DNA of 64,000 nucleotides from Pseudomonas protegens (GTDB lineage Bacteria > Pseudomonadota > Gammaproteobacteria > Pseudomonadales > Pseudomonadaceae), in the NCBI RefSeq assembly GCF_013407925.2, contig NZ_CP060201.1, positions 3,038,001-3,102,000 of the forward strand. Direction: 5' to 3'. Position numbers and translations under genes: made by a program. Under the pieces are notes generated by a model that had not been told where the DNA came from, did not search any database, and saw only the letters and a program-made list of their open reading frames with translations. Positions 7,427 to 16,518 of this stretch are shown here, one piece after another. Every line of letters starts with the position of its first letter. Positions within the stretch are counted from its first letter, which is position 1.

Positions 7427-7933
7427 CTACTTCTCCCTCTCCTCCGAATGCAGATGAATCACCCGCGGCGGCGGTTCCACCACCAACGGTGGGTGCTGCT
7501 GATCCTCGGGGCGGATACGGTAGAACTGCGTGGTGACATGAGTGATGCCGCCCTCTTCATCGTTGTGCACGGTCATGATCCCGGGCTGGCGCATCTGGGC
7601 GAAGGTTTCGTCGCTGAGCTTGAAGCTGTCACTCAAGCGCTTGTCGTCCACCACCGGCGCCGGCAGCCGTGGCGGGTAGTTGCGGTTGCGACGCTGGCGA
7701 TAACGGGCCCAGGAAATCAGCAGCAGGGCATTGAGCACTGCCACCCAGGCGTAGAACTGCAAGGTGGTCAGGGCGCCGAGCAGGCCGGATTCAAAACGCG
7801 GCCCCTCATGGCTGTCCAGCAGGGGTATGAGCCCGCGGATCAGCAGGTACAGCAGGCCGACCCAGGCCAGTACGGTGAGGACAATGTCGACGACCACCAT
7901 GAACGGTCGCTGGCGGGTTCGAATGATCTTCAT
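7427..7933 (-). CDS. pgaD: PgaD, accessory subunit of PNAG synthase
   Basis: A 168-residue inner-membrane protein that works with PgaC to polymerise poly-beta-1,6-N-acetylglucosamine. In E. coli c-di-GMP binds to the PgaCD complex and switches it on. Two membrane helices are visible (about residues 10-33 and 50-74), followed by an Arg-rich cytoplasmic segment (ARYRQRRNRNYPPR) and a polar tail. Its ATG overlaps the pgaC stop by one base (TGATG). It is the last gene of pgaABCD. The assignment rests on position and topology, since PgaD is poorly conserved. Confidence 0.9.
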   Translation of the reverse strand: MKIIRTRQRPFMVVVDIVLTVLAWVGLLYLLIRGLIPLLDSHEGPRFESGLLGALTTLQFYAWVAVLNALLLISWARYRQRRNRNYPPRLPAPVVDDKRLSDSFKLSDETFAQMRQPGIMTVHNDEEGGITHVTTQFYRIRPEDQQHPPLVVEPPPRVIHLHSEEREK

Positions 7934-9282
7934 CAGCGCGCCTCCTTTTCGTCATCGATGGGCTTGATTCCACGGTCCGGACTCACCCAACGCGCCCGTT
8001 TCTGATGCTCGCCAAACAGCACCTTGGGGAAACTCACCAGGGTGGTGAGCAGGCTGATGAACCAGAACACCAACGGGTACCAGACCACCCAGAACATGGT
8101 CTTCCACAGGTCTTTCTCGTAACGCCGGTCGATCAGGATGCTGACCGCGAACTGGGCCAGGCACACCATCGCCAGCACCAGGCCGGTAAAGGCCGGCGGC
8201 ACAATGGAGTGCACCGCGATGGCCTCGGGCATGACGATGAACTTGCCCAGCCCCCAGAAGATCACCGACAGCAGGAACGTGAAGGCCCAGCCGGTGGACA
8301 GGCAGTAGTCGAACAGCAGGGTCCACAGGTAGCGGTGGCGCCATTCCCAGATGCCACGGATGTTCTTGAACAGCACCTCGGCGCCGCCCTGGGCCCAGCG
8401 CAGCCGTTGCTTCCACAAACCGCGCACGGTTTCCGGCATGAGGATCCAGCACAATGCCCGGGGCTCGTAGAACACGTACCAGTGGTCCAGTTGCAGCTTC
8501 CAGCTGATGTCGATGTCTTCGGTGATCATGTCCGGGCTCCAGTAGCCCACCCGGTGCAAGGCCGTGCGGCGAAAGGCGACGATCACTCCGGAGACGGTGA
8601 AGACTTTGCCGAACACCCGCTGGGTGCGCTTGATCAGGCCGATGATCGAGGAGAATTCGCCGACCTGGACCCGGCCCACCAGGGTCGAGCGGGTGCGGAT
8701 CCGCGGGTTGCCGGTGACCGCGCCCAGGCGCGGGTTGTCCAGCATCGGCGCCACCAGGTAGGCCGCGGTGTTGGGCGCCAGCAACGCGTCGCCATCGATG
8801 CACACCAGGTACTCGCTGCGCGCCGCCACCGCGCCCATGCGCAGGGCCACGGCCTTGCCCTGGTTCTGCGCCAGGTGCAGCACCCGCAGGCGCGGGTCCT
8901 GGGCCGCGATCGCGTCGAGCACCTGGGCAGTGTTGTCCTTGGAACCATCGTTGATGGCGATCACTTCGATGTTCGGATACTGCTGAGCCAGCGCCGCGTG
9001 CAGGGTGTCGGCGACGTTGTCCCCTTCGTTGTAGCAGGGGATGAGGATGCTGATCAGCGGCTCACCGGCCAAGGGCGGCGGCAACGTGTCATCGGACCAG
9101 GGCCAGTGGCGCTCCCAGTGCAGCCAGAAATACAGGCCGCCGGCGATCCACAGCGCCGACATGAACAGCGGGTAATAGAAGACGAAGTCCATGAGGAATT
9201 CGCCGGTCACCAGGAAGATCAGCCCCAGGGGCACCCCGAGCACCAGCGCCAGCACCACCAGGGCGAGCATACGATCCATCAT
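7933..9282 (-). CDS. pgaC: PgaC, poly-beta-1,6-GlcNAc synthase (GT2)
   Basis: A 449-residue membrane glycosyltransferase that adds GlcNAc from UDP-GlcNAc to the growing PNAG chain and passes it across the inner membrane. Membrane helices lie at about 6-27 and 37-54. The GT2 domain runs from about 77 to 300, with the NDGS motif (Asp 112), the DGD metal site (163-165), the acceptor-binding [10 protein letters not shown] (about 254-263) and the QRLRW motif (292-296). Further helices follow to the C-terminus. All catalytic residues expected for a processive synthase are present. It is separated from pgaB by only 3 bp. Confidence 0.96.
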   Translation of the reverse strand: MMDRMLALVVLALVLGVPLGLIFLVTGEFLMDFVFYYPLFMSALWIAGGLYFWLHWERHWPWSDDTLPPPLAGEPLISILIPCYNEGDNVADTLHAALAQQYPNIEVIAINDGSKDNTAQVLDAIAAQDPRLRVLHLAQNQGKAVALRMGAVAARSEYLVCIDGDALLAPNTAAYLVAPMLDNPRLGAVTGNPRIRTRSTLVGRVQVGEFSSIIGLIKRTQRVFGKVFTVSGVIVAFRRTALHRVGYWSPDMITEDIDISWKLQLDHWYVFYEPRALCWILMPETVRGLWKQRLRWAQGGAEVLFKNIRGIWEWRHRYLWTLLFDYCLSTGWAFTFLLSVIFWGLGKFIVMPEAIAVHSIVPPAFTGLVLAMVCLAQFAVSILIDRRYEKDLWKTMFWVVWYPLVFWFISLLTTLVSFPKVLFGEHQKRARWVSPDRGIKPIDDEKEAR

Positions 9283-9285
9283 GAT

Positions 9286-11289
9286 TCAGGGGCTCCATTT
9301 GTTGGAGAGCGCGGGCCGCAGGGTTTTCAGGTCCGGTGAGTTCTCAAGGAAATTGTCCGGGTAATAACCGAAGTGGGTCGCCCCTTGGCGCTTGAGCCGG
9401 CCCATCCAGTCGGCCAGTTGCTGTGCGGACAGGTCTTGGGCGGGCTTGTGCTTCCAGTCCCGGGCCTGGAGCTCGAATACCGTGCGCTGCAGGGCGCCGG
9501 GACGGGCCCGCACCTGATCCACCAGGGCCTCCAGCCAGGGCCCGGAATGCTTCAGGCTCTGCCCTTCCATCAACGGCATGGCCATGGGCGCGGTCCAGTC
9601 GTAGTTGACCAGGAAGTCGTCGAGGTTCTGGGCGAACCAGGCTTCGCTCTGCGGGTTGATGATCGGTTCGGCAAACAGATTGCGCGCGGTCTGCACCTGG
9701 GGCCCGCGGATCGCCCGGACCTTGGCGCTCAGCTCATGGGTGAAGTCGATCAGGTAGCGGCTCTTGAAACGAGTCCAGCGCTGCAGGGTCGCCGGATCGT
9801 TGCGCAGGCCGGCAATGGAATCCGGCAGCCCCTGGGCGGCATAGGCGCGCAAGGCCTCGGGGCTGGCGTCTTCGAAGTCCGAAAGCACGGCGTCGTCGTG
9901 GAACAGAATGCCGTCCACCGAGGTCATGCGCGCCACGTCCTCGTACAGATCACCGATCAGGCGCCGTACCTGCGGGTCGAAGGGCGAAAGGCGCTGATAC
10001 TGTTTCGGATCGATTGCGCTCTGGCCGGTGGCCGGGTCCCAGCGCGTGACGCGGGGCAGGCGGGCATCCAGGGCAAAGCTGAGCACCGGCATCCAGGCGT
10101 AGACCTTGACGTGGGCCCGGGTCCGCAATTGCCAGGCGACCCGATCGAACAGGTCGGCGCGCATCGGCAGATGCCGGTTGGGGAAGTACAGCGACTGCAC
10201 CAGGCCGTCGCCCTTGGGGTCGGCGAACGCCTGGAGGAACACGGTATTGACCCCCAGGTCGGCCATGCGCTGCACCAGCTTGCCGAGGTTGATCTCCTGC
10301 TGCTTGGGGTCCGGGTCGTAGACATTGTCCAGGTCCACGTGCGCCACGCGCATCGGGGCGCTGGCCTCGGTGCCGACGATGCTGTTGGAGAAGTGCATGC
10401 CGTCCGGGTCGGAAACCACCAGGAAGCGCGGGCTGCTCATCAGGTTGTCGAGGGTGTCCAGGCCGTCGTCCAGGGTCAGGGCCATCTTGAAGCCCTGGCT
10501 GTCGACCACTTGCAGGGTCGAGCCGTCGGCGGTGCCATAGGGCCAGACCCAGATCCGCGGGCGATAACCGGCCACGGCCAGGATCTTGTCCGAGATGTTG
10601 GTCACGTCCTGGCGCATCCGCGCCTGGAAATCCGCCTCGCTTTCATAGCGACCGGCGGCGGCGTCATAGCGTCGGGTGGCCGCCGCCGGCTGCAGGTTGC
10701 CCTGGGGGTTGGCGAGAATGCCCAGGTGGCTGTGGTCGGTATGGGCGGCAATTTCCACCAGCCCGGAGCGCGAGATCTCGCGCACCTGGGCCCAGGTCAG
10801 GAACTGCGAACGGGGCCGCAGCTCGCCGGCGAAATCCACCGGCTGATTGGCCGGGGTATCGATCCACACGCCCACCGGCGCCAGTACCGCGGGCCAGCGA
10901 TAGCTGCGCAGCACCGGGAGCACGCGGGTGTAGAAGCTCGAATAACCGTCGTCGAAGGTCAGCAGGATGGCCTTGGCCGGCAGCTCCGGCCCGCCTTTGC
11001 GCGCCGCCAGGATCTGGTCCACGGTCACCGGCCGGTAGCCGTTCTCCCGCAGCCAGGCCAGTTGCTCGATCATCCGCTCGGTGCGTACCGCCACCACCCG
11101 CTGGTCCGGGTCGCGATCCTCGATGTCGTGGTAGGCAATGCCCAGCACGTGGTTTTTCGGCCACGGCGCCTCGCTATGAGGCAGCGGTCGCTGCCCCGGG
11201 GCGACAAATTCCGCCGCGGGCTGGGAGCAGGCGCTGAGCACCAGGACGCCCAGCAGGAGGATGCAACGGTTGATCAGGCGCATCATCAC
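9286..11289 (-). CDS. pgaB: PgaB, PNAG N-deacetylase/glycoside hydrolase lipoprotein
   Basis: A 667-residue outer-membrane lipoprotein (lipobox LSAC, Cys 21) that partly deacetylates PNAG in the periplasm so that it can be exported. The N-terminal NodB-like deacetylase has TFDDGYSS (Asp 113/114) and the metal-binding HTDHSH (183-188). The C-terminal half is the PgaB hydrolase-type domain, with HVDLDNVYD and LFHDDAVLSDFED acidic motifs. The domain order and length match the E. coli and Bordetella enzymes. It lies 8 bp from pgaA and 3 bp from pgaC. Confidence 0.96.
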   Translation of the reverse strand: MMMRLINRCILLLGVLVLSACSQPAAEFVAPGQRPLPHSEAPWPKNHVLGIAYHDIEDRDPDQRVVAVRTERMIEQLAWLRENGYRPVTVDQILAARKGGPELPAKAILLTFDDGYSSFYTRVLPVLRSYRWPAVLAPVGVWIDTPANQPVDFAGELRPRSQFLTWAQVREISRSGLVEIAAHTDHSHLGILANPQGNLQPAAATRRYDAAAGRYESEADFQARMRQDVTNISDKILAVAGYRPRIWVWPYGTADGSTLQVVDSQGFKMALTLDDGLDTLDNLMSSPRFLVVSDPDGMHFSNSIVGTEASAPMRVAHVDLDNVYDPDPKQQEINLGKLVQRMADLGVNTVFLQAFADPKGDGLVQSLYFPNRHLPMRADLFDRVAWQLRTRAHVKVYAWMPVLSFALDARLPRVTRWDPATGQSAIDPKQYQRLSPFDPQVRRLIGDLYEDVARMTSVDGILFHDDAVLSDFEDASPEALRAYAAQGLPDSIAGLRNDPATLQRWTRFKSRYLIDFTHELSAKVRAIRGPQVQTARNLFAEPIINPQSEAWFAQNLDDFLVNYDWTAPMAMPLMEGQSLKHSGPWLEALVDQVRARPGALQRTVFELQARDWKHKPAQDLSAQQLADWMGRLKRQGATHFGYYPDNFLENSPDLKTLRPALSNKWSP

Positions 11290-11297
11290 GCTCGTCT

Positions 11298-13784
11298 CTA
11301 GAAACGATAGGTAAGGTCGACCGCCAGACGCAGATCGGTTTCCCGATTGCCGTCGTAGGGTCGGTTGATCACGCTCAAGACCCCGGCGATATCGAACACG
11401 TCATTCCAGCTGTAGCGCTGGCCGTAGCTGAGCAACCCCACCGCGCCGGTGGAATAGCCGCGCTCGCTGTAAGTCCCGGCACCGGCCTGGAACTGCTGGC
11501 TCCAGGAGGTTTGATAACGGTGATAGAGCACGTGGTTGACGGTAACCGTGGGCAGCACGCTGAGATCCGCCTCGGGGTTGAAGTAGGGCGTGTCTTGCAG
11601 GGTGTTGTGGCTGGCGCCCACTTCCAGGCCGAGGTCGACCTGCACCTTGGGTGAGCGGTAGACCCCTTCACGACCGGTGAGCAGCGCCTCGAAACGGTTG
11701 TTGCCGTCGCTGAAATGCGACGGGCTGAGGGACAGTTTCCATTCCCGGCTTTCATTGGCCCGCCAGCGCAGGAAGGCGCTGCCGCCATTGGCGCTGATGT
11801 CACTGTTCAGCGCCCGCAGCGGGGTGTTGGCCGAGAGGTAATCGAGGCTGCCGCCGTATTGCCAGTGATCGTCGATGTCGCGGGCCAGGGACACCCGGGC
11901 ACCGGTCTTGTCGCCGTAGCCGTAGGAATGGTTGGAAACTTCGGCTTCCAGGGTCATGTCGCGGGTGCGCCGCTCCACCCCCAGGACCTGCCAGCGGTGG
12001 TGGCCGATGCCTTCGGGGAAGTCGCCCATGGCGTAGCCGACCCCGCCGAACAGGCGCCAGTCCTCAGCAATCGGCGGCGTATAAAGCCGGCTTTCGATGC
12101 CGAAATCCCGGCTCCCGGCCACTGCGCCGGCACCGCTGCTACCGCCGCCGTAGCTCTTGCCGCCGTAGGTCGAGACGCGCAACTCGGCCATGTCATGCAC
12201 TTCGCGCTCACGGGCCAGGCGCTGCACCTGGCGGCTTTCCGGAAAGCGCTCGAGCACATCGTCGGTCAGGGCATCCAGTTGCCGCCATTCCTGCAGATCC
12301 AGGGCGGTGTGTGCCTGGGACACTTCCAGGCTGACATCCCGGGGGGCCACGCTTTCGGTTTCCTTGAGCAGGTTTTCCGACCGCCGCGGCCAGTCGCGCA
12401 CCCGATACAGGTCGGCCTGGGCCAGGCGCACGCTGATATTGCCCGGAGCCTGCTCGGCCAGGGCCTCCAGCCGTTGCTCGGTGCCCGGCAGGTCCGCCCC
12501 TGAAGCGCCGGCCACACCGGCTTGGGCCGCCAGCAGTTGCGCATCGACCCAGTCGTCGTTGGGGTCGCCCACGGTTTGGCCGGTGAGTTGAATCCGCCGT
12601 GGCGTGCTGTCGGCCAGGTCATTGGCGAGTTTCAGCGCTTGCTCCGGCTGTTCGCTTTCCAGCAGCGCGTAATACAGGGCGGTGGTGTCTTCCAGACGGT
12701 ACGCGGCATCGCCATCCGGGGCCGACAGGACGCGTCGGTACAGGTCAGCGGCCATTTCCGGCTGGCGCTGGTCGAGGTAGGAAGCCGCCACCCAGCGCAG
12801 GGCATACGGGGGAATGGCCACACCGGCCGCGCTGAGCTGCTCATATTCGCTGATCACCTCCGCGGTGCGCGCCCGGGACTTGAGCGCCCCCAGCCGGTCG
12901 ATGCGCCAACGGTTCAGCTCGTCTTGGGCCTGGGGGTCCTTGCCCCAGGCGGCAAACAGCGCGTCGTAGTCGGCCAGGGCGCGGTCGGCCACCACGAACC
13001 GCTCCTTTTCACCACGGCTGGCCAACTCCGACAGGCGCACCCGTTCGGCCGCCAGGTCGGCCTGGATCCGCCGCTGAATGAGCGGATCGATCAGCCCCGG
13101 ATGCTGTTGGGCCAGGCGCAGGGCCGGCTCCGGCAGGCGCGCCCGTTGCAGGGCGTAGATGTATTCACGCTGGACCTCGGGCTTGTCGCCGGCGCGCACA
13201 AAGGCCTGGTCGTACTCGGCCAGGGCATCGTAGGGCTGATTGGCCCGGGTCAGTGCGTAGCCCAGCGCCAGACGCCGCGAGGAATCATCGGGCTTGGCCG
13301 CCACCAGAGCCCGGGCCCGGGCCACCGCCTCCGCCGGTTGGCCGGCATCGGCCTGGGTCAGGGCCAGGCCCAGTTGCAAGTCGGCATTCTGCGGCTCGCG
13401 CTCCAGGGCCTGGCGATAGAGCCGGGTGGCGTTATCAAACTGCTTGAGGTTGCGATAGGCCCGGGCCGTGGCCGTCAGCGCCTGCAGCGCCAGCGCGCGG
13501 TTGCGCCCCTGGGTTTCATAGACCTGCACCACCTCGGCGTCGAGCCCGGCCCAGCTGGCGATCTGCAAATGATCACTGACCAGCCCATTGTTCAAGGCAC
13601 TGTCCGGCACCTGCCGCAGGTGGTTGAGTGCCGGGGCATAACTGCCGGCCCGGGCCTGGATGATCAACTGATCATAGGCGGCATCGGCCCAGGCCCCCCC
13701 GGACCAGAGCAGTTGGCTGCACAGCGCCAGCCCCAAAAGCGGGCGCAGACCACAATGGCGGGCGGGATGAGCAGTACGTGGCAT
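11298..13784 (-). CDS. pgaA: PgaA, PNAG outer-membrane export porin
   Basis: An 828-residue outer-membrane protein. A signal peptide of about 33 residues ends at AWA. A periplasmic helical region of tetratricopeptide repeats follows (several ALxxxP-type units between about 80 and 480) that would bind deacetylated PNAG and PgaB. From about 520 an alternating amphipathic pattern rich in Tyr, Trp and Arg ends in DLTYRF, a normal beta-barrel C-terminus ending in Phe. The ATG at 13784 has AAGGA about 10 nt upstream; a TTG 24 nt earlier is less likely. It is the first gene of the pga operon. Confidence 0.94.
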   Translation of the reverse strand: MPRTAHPARHCGLRPLLGLALCSQLLWSGGAWADAAYDQLIIQARAGSYAPALNHLRQVPDSALNNGLVSDHLQIASWAGLDAEVVQVYETQGRNRALALQALTATARAYRNLKQFDNATRLYRQALEREPQNADLQLGLALTQADAGQPAEAVARARALVAAKPDDSSRRLALGYALTRANQPYDALAEYDQAFVRAGDKPEVQREYIYALQRARLPEPALRLAQQHPGLIDPLIQRRIQADLAAERVRLSELASRGEKERFVVADRALADYDALFAAWGKDPQAQDELNRWRIDRLGALKSRARTAEVISEYEQLSAAGVAIPPYALRWVAASYLDQRQPEMAADLYRRVLSAPDGDAAYRLEDTTALYYALLESEQPEQALKLANDLADSTPRRIQLTGQTVGDPNDDWVDAQLLAAQAGVAGASGADLPGTEQRLEALAEQAPGNISVRLAQADLYRVRDWPRRSENLLKETESVAPRDVSLEVSQAHTALDLQEWRQLDALTDDVLERFPESRQVQRLAREREVHDMAELRVSTYGGKSYGGGSSGAGAVAGSRDFGIESRLYTPPIAEDWRLFGGVGYAMGDFPEGIGHHRWQVLGVERRTRDMTLEAEVSNHSYGYGDKTGARVSLARDIDDHWQYGGSLDYLSANTPLRALNSDISANGGSAFLRWRANESREWKLSLSPSHFSDGNNRFEALLTGREGVYRSPKVQVDLGLEVGASHNTLQDTPYFNPEADLSVLPTVTVNHVLYHRYQTSWSQQFQAGAGTYSERGYSTGAVGLLSYGQRYSWNDVFDIAGVLSVINRPYDGNRETDLRLAVDLTYRF

Positions 13785-14089
13785 TTCGTCAGCATCCTTA
13801 CATAGCAAGCCGGAGCTCTGCCCGACCCCTCGCCCTTGCGGACGTCAGGTAGCGGCAACACATGACCCGGCAAAGCTTTCCGGGACATTCTTCCACGAAG
13901 GGTAGTCGAGAATTTGAAACGCCATCTTTATTCAGAATCGGTTTTCAAGAGCTGCGCAGACACCGCGTCAGACGCAGTCGGCGTTGGTCCGGCGCAGCCA
14001 TGGGCGGCAGACAGCACAACGCCCGGGCTGTGTCACACAGCACCGGGCGTTGAAGGGGTCAGGGGCGGGCAAAGCGCCCCTTGATGGAC
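13785..14089. other. Intergenic region upstream of pgaA
   Basis: About 305 bp without a gene. It must hold the pga promoter (minus strand) and the 3' end of the DUF945 transcript. Apart from the two hairpins at 14018-14080 I see no confident promoter. An AT-richer patch at about 13905-13950 is the likeliest place, with TTGAAA on the minus strand but no well-spaced -10 box. Confidence 0.4.
14018..14080 (-). terminator. Pair of hairpins downstream of the DUF945 gene
   Basis: AACGCCCGG (14018-14026) pairs with CCGGGCGTT (14043-14051), and inside it GCTGTG pairs with CACAGC. A second stem GGGGCG/CGCCCC lies at 14062-14080. Together they follow the stop of the DUF945 gene by 10 bp. No strong U-run follows on either strand, so they may protect the 3' end or terminate weakly. 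Confidence 0.4.
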
Positions 14090-15592
14090 TTATTGCAGGG
14101 CGCCAGCGCCGCCCATTTTGCTCATGACAAAGCCCACGAACTGTTCAACGCTCATCTTCTGGCCGTTGAAATTCACTTCGTTGTTGGCGTAGTGCAACGC
14201 CGACACCACGTTATTACCTTCCAGCTTGGCCAGTTGAGTGGCCAGGGCCATGGCGCTGAGCATTTCCGCGGTGGCGGCGCTCTGCTCGGCAATCTGCTTG
14301 GCATCGGTCTGGCCTTCGGCCTGGGCCTGCAAGGCGGCGACATCCGCCAGCATCGGCTTGGACAGCGACAGCTTGGCGTCCAGCTGGCTGATCAGTTGCT
14401 TGCCCAGCTCGGCCGGCGGCAGTTCCAGGCTCTGCGGCTTGGCCAGGTCCAGGCTCAGGCTGAAGCGGCTTTCGCCACCGGCGGTCTTGAATGCCAGGCT
14501 TTCCAGGGCGATCTGCGGCTTGGCCTCCAGGACCTTGTTCACCGCGGCACGCACCTTGACCTCTTGAGCTTCGCTCATTTGCAGCTCCGGCGCCGGCTCG
14601 CCCTCGGCAGTGGCCGCGGTGGCCGCCTGCTGATACGGCTGCAGTACGGTCTGGTAGATCTGGAGCAGATCGAGCATGCCCTGGCTGTCGAGGTTCTTCA
14701 TGCTCCAGAGCATTTCCGCCGAACCCACGGCCTTGCCGTCGAAGGTGATCTCGCCGACCCGGTAGTCCGCACGCCCGGCCACGGTGCTGCCGGTTTCTTC
14801 GCTGAAGGTCTTCTGTTCGAAGTTCTTCAGGGTCAGCACCGACTGCTTGTCACCAAAGGTGGCCTTGGTGCCGGTCAGTTCCAGGGTGTTCTGCCCCAGG
14901 TAGTAGCCAAAGCTGCTCTTTTGCAGGTTGCTGGCCAGGGTCAGGCCGTTGATTTCCAGCTTGCCCGGGGCTTTGTCCGGCGAGTTGAGCGAAAGGCTCA
15001 GGCTGTCCATGTAGCCATCAACCTTGGCCTTCTGGCGGTTGTCGCTGACGCTGAAAGTGGAGTTCAGGCCGGAGAACTTGAGACTGCTCTGCTCATCCAG
15101 GGCCAGCTCCACCGGTGCGAAATCCAGGGTGCCTTCGGCGGACAGGTCGTAGCCAACGTTGACCACGCCCTTGAAGGGGGCCGCGCCCTTGGTGGCGGCA
15201 AACCATTTGTCGGTCTGCGGGCTCTTTTCCAGTTCGTAATGGCTGGCAGCCATGACTGGCAGCCACTTGAGGCGGATCAGGCGCGAGAAAGGCAGCGGAC
15301 CGTGCTCGATGTGATCGGCAATCAGCAGCTCCAGATCGCCGCGGAACACTTCACCCTGGCCCTTGAGGCGGTAGCGGGCATTGCTGCTGAACACGCCACG
15401 CTCCAGGGACACCAGCTCCAGAGTGGCGGTGGCGTCATAGCCGATCAGCGCCGCTTGCAGTTCCTTGTTGCTTTCGATCACCTGCTGCTGCAGGACCCCT
15501 TCCAGCTTGGTGCCGGTGTACCAGGCGCCGCCGGCACTGATGGCACCTACTGCGACGACGATTCCTAACAGTACGCCTGCTGATTTATTCAT
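14090..15592 (-). CDS. DUF945 (YdgA-like) family protein
   Basis: A 500-residue protein with an N-terminal uncleaved-looking signal/anchor (residues 5-27, GVLLGIVVAVGAISAGGAWY) followed by a large periplasmic domain. The YdgA/DUF945 pattern is visible: WYTGTKLEGVLQQQVIESN soon after the anchor, many amphipathic strands, and an NxxALHYANNEVNFNGQKM segment near the C-terminus. E. coli YdgA is an inner-membrane-associated protein of unknown role. The frame stays open far upstream of this ATG, but that extension is not protein-like and is discarded. It is transcribed in the same direction as the next membrane protein gene but is separated from it by a strong hairpin. Confidence 0.85.
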   Translation of the reverse strand: MNKSAGVLLGIVVAVGAISAGGAWYTGTKLEGVLQQQVIESNKELQAALIGYDATATLELVSLERGVFSSNARYRLKGQGEVFRGDLELLIADHIEHGPLPFSRLIRLKWLPVMAASHYELEKSPQTDKWFAATKGAAPFKGVVNVGYDLSAEGTLDFAPVELALDEQSSLKFSGLNSTFSVSDNRQKAKVDGYMDSLSLSLNSPDKAPGKLEINGLTLASNLQKSSFGYYLGQNTLELTGTKATFGDKQSVLTLKNFEQKTFSEETGSTVAGRADYRVGEITFDGKAVGSAEMLWSMKNLDSQGMLDLLQIYQTVLQPYQQAATAATAEGEPAPELQMSEAQEVKVRAAVNKVLEAKPQIALESLAFKTAGGESRFSLSLDLAKPQSLELPPAELGKQLISQLDAKLSLSKPMLADVAALQAQAEGQTDAKQIAEQSAATAEMLSAMALATQLAKLEGNNVVSALHYANNEVNFNGQKMSVEQFVGFVMSKMGGAGALQ

Positions 15593-15733
15593 GTCTGACC
15601 CGATCAATATCCGTTGTTTGAAGGTGTGCTGGTCTTCCCTGAACCCATGAAGGGTCGCGGCTCGACTCCGCGTAAAACCGGCGCAGATTACCACTGGCGG
15701 CCCGCGCGAGCCCAACAAAAGAGAAACAGCGGC

Positions 15734-15790
15734 AAGCCTCAAGCGCCAAGCCGCACACTGGAGGCAGCGTGCGGCTTGAGGCTTGAGGCT
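15734..15790 (-). terminator. Long hairpin terminator after the 211-residue membrane protein gene
   Basis: A stem of roughly 22 bp formed by AAGCCTCAAGC..AAGCCGCAC (from 15734) and GTGCGGCTTG..GCTTGAGGCT (to 15790), with a 12-nt loop. Its upper end touches the stop codon at 15790. On the minus strand it is followed by a T-rich run (GTTTCTCTTTTGTT), so it fits a rho-independent terminator. The GCTTGAGGC-type repeat is typical of long hairpins found between Pseudomonas genes. Confidence 0.6.
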
Positions 15791-16425
15791 CAGGAGTATT
15801 CGAGTTCCAAGGCATCGAGTTGATGATCGAAGCTCTTGAGGCGGGCGCTCCAGGTGTAGACCAGCACTTCGAAGTCGCGATCGATCACCGCACTGTTGCC
15901 CCGGGACTCGCCCCGGGGGTCGCAGAAGTCCAGTTGGTAGCGCTCGCGGGCCATGGCGGTGGCGACGTCCGACAGCTCCCGGGCATTGCTCAACCAGTGG
16001 TGGCCGTCGTCGGCTTGCTTGTCGAGCAACATGCACTGTTTCTTCAGGGCCTCCAGGCTCTTTTCCAGCGGGGTGCCGGTCAGCTCGCCCATGACTTCGG
16101 CGAAGGTCCGCCCCGGTTGCCAGTAACTGCCCCAGAAGTAGCGGTCGAATACGGTTTCGACCCGGCGCAGGGCCACCTTGGTGTCCCAGATCACCACCAG
16201 GGTCTTGCTCTGTTCGAGCTGTCTTTTCTTGATTTTCTGGCCCTGGAAGGAGGCCCAGGCCACCACGCCGATGGCCATCACGGCGATCAGCGCGCTGGCG
16301 CTGTCGAGGAACACCAGGGCCTTGTCGATCTGGTGGGCCAGCATGATGCCGTAGAAGTAGGTGGCAGAGAGCAGCACCAGGGCGCAGAGCGCACACCAGA
16401 AGCCCGGAGCATAAGGGTTTTTCAT
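15790..16425 (-). CDS. Uncharacterised membrane protein with two helices
   Basis: A 211-residue protein. Two membrane helices at about residues 9-30 and 43-60 are followed by a cytoplasmic domain of about 145 residues that is rich in charged and aromatic residues (KIKKRQLEQSKTLVVIWDTK, then YFWGSYWQPGRTF). I do not recognise a family. The ATG at 16425 has GGGGA upstream and gives a normal topology; longer starts add an unlikely N-terminus. It appears to be a single-gene unit between two strong hairpins. Confidence 0.75.
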   Translation of the reverse strand: MKNPYAPGFWCALCALVLLSATYFYGIMLAHQIDKALVFLDSASALIAVMAIGVVAWASFQGQKIKKRQLEQSKTLVVIWDTKVALRRVETVFDRYFWGSYWQPGRTFAEVMGELTGTPLEKSLEALKKQCMLLDKQADDGHHWLSNARELSDVATAMARERYQLDFCDPRGESRGNSAVIDRDFEVLVYTWSARLKSFDHQLDALELEYS

Positions 16426-16450
16426 TATTGGAATCCCCATGACCATCACA

Positions 16451-16507
16451 TGCTTTGACCGGTTGGAAAGCACATGGCACATGGCACTTTTCCAACTGAT
16501 CAAAGCA
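16451..16507 (-). terminator. Long interrupted palindrome downstream of the efflux operon
   Basis: TGCTTTGA (16451-16458) pairs with TCAAAGCA (16500-16507), and inside it GTTGGAAAG (16462-16470) pairs with CTTTTCCAAC. The loop holds a short tandem ACATGGC repeat. It lies 12 bp after the last gene of the efflux operon and before the next gene, so it most likely ends or stabilises the efflux transcript. Confidence 0.45.
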
Positions 16508-16518
16508 TAGCAACGGCC

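Noticed and set aside
15593..16513. N-terminal extension of the DUF945 frame up to 16513
   Set aside because: It runs across another gene in the wrong frame. The real start has a membrane anchor right after the ATG at 15592.
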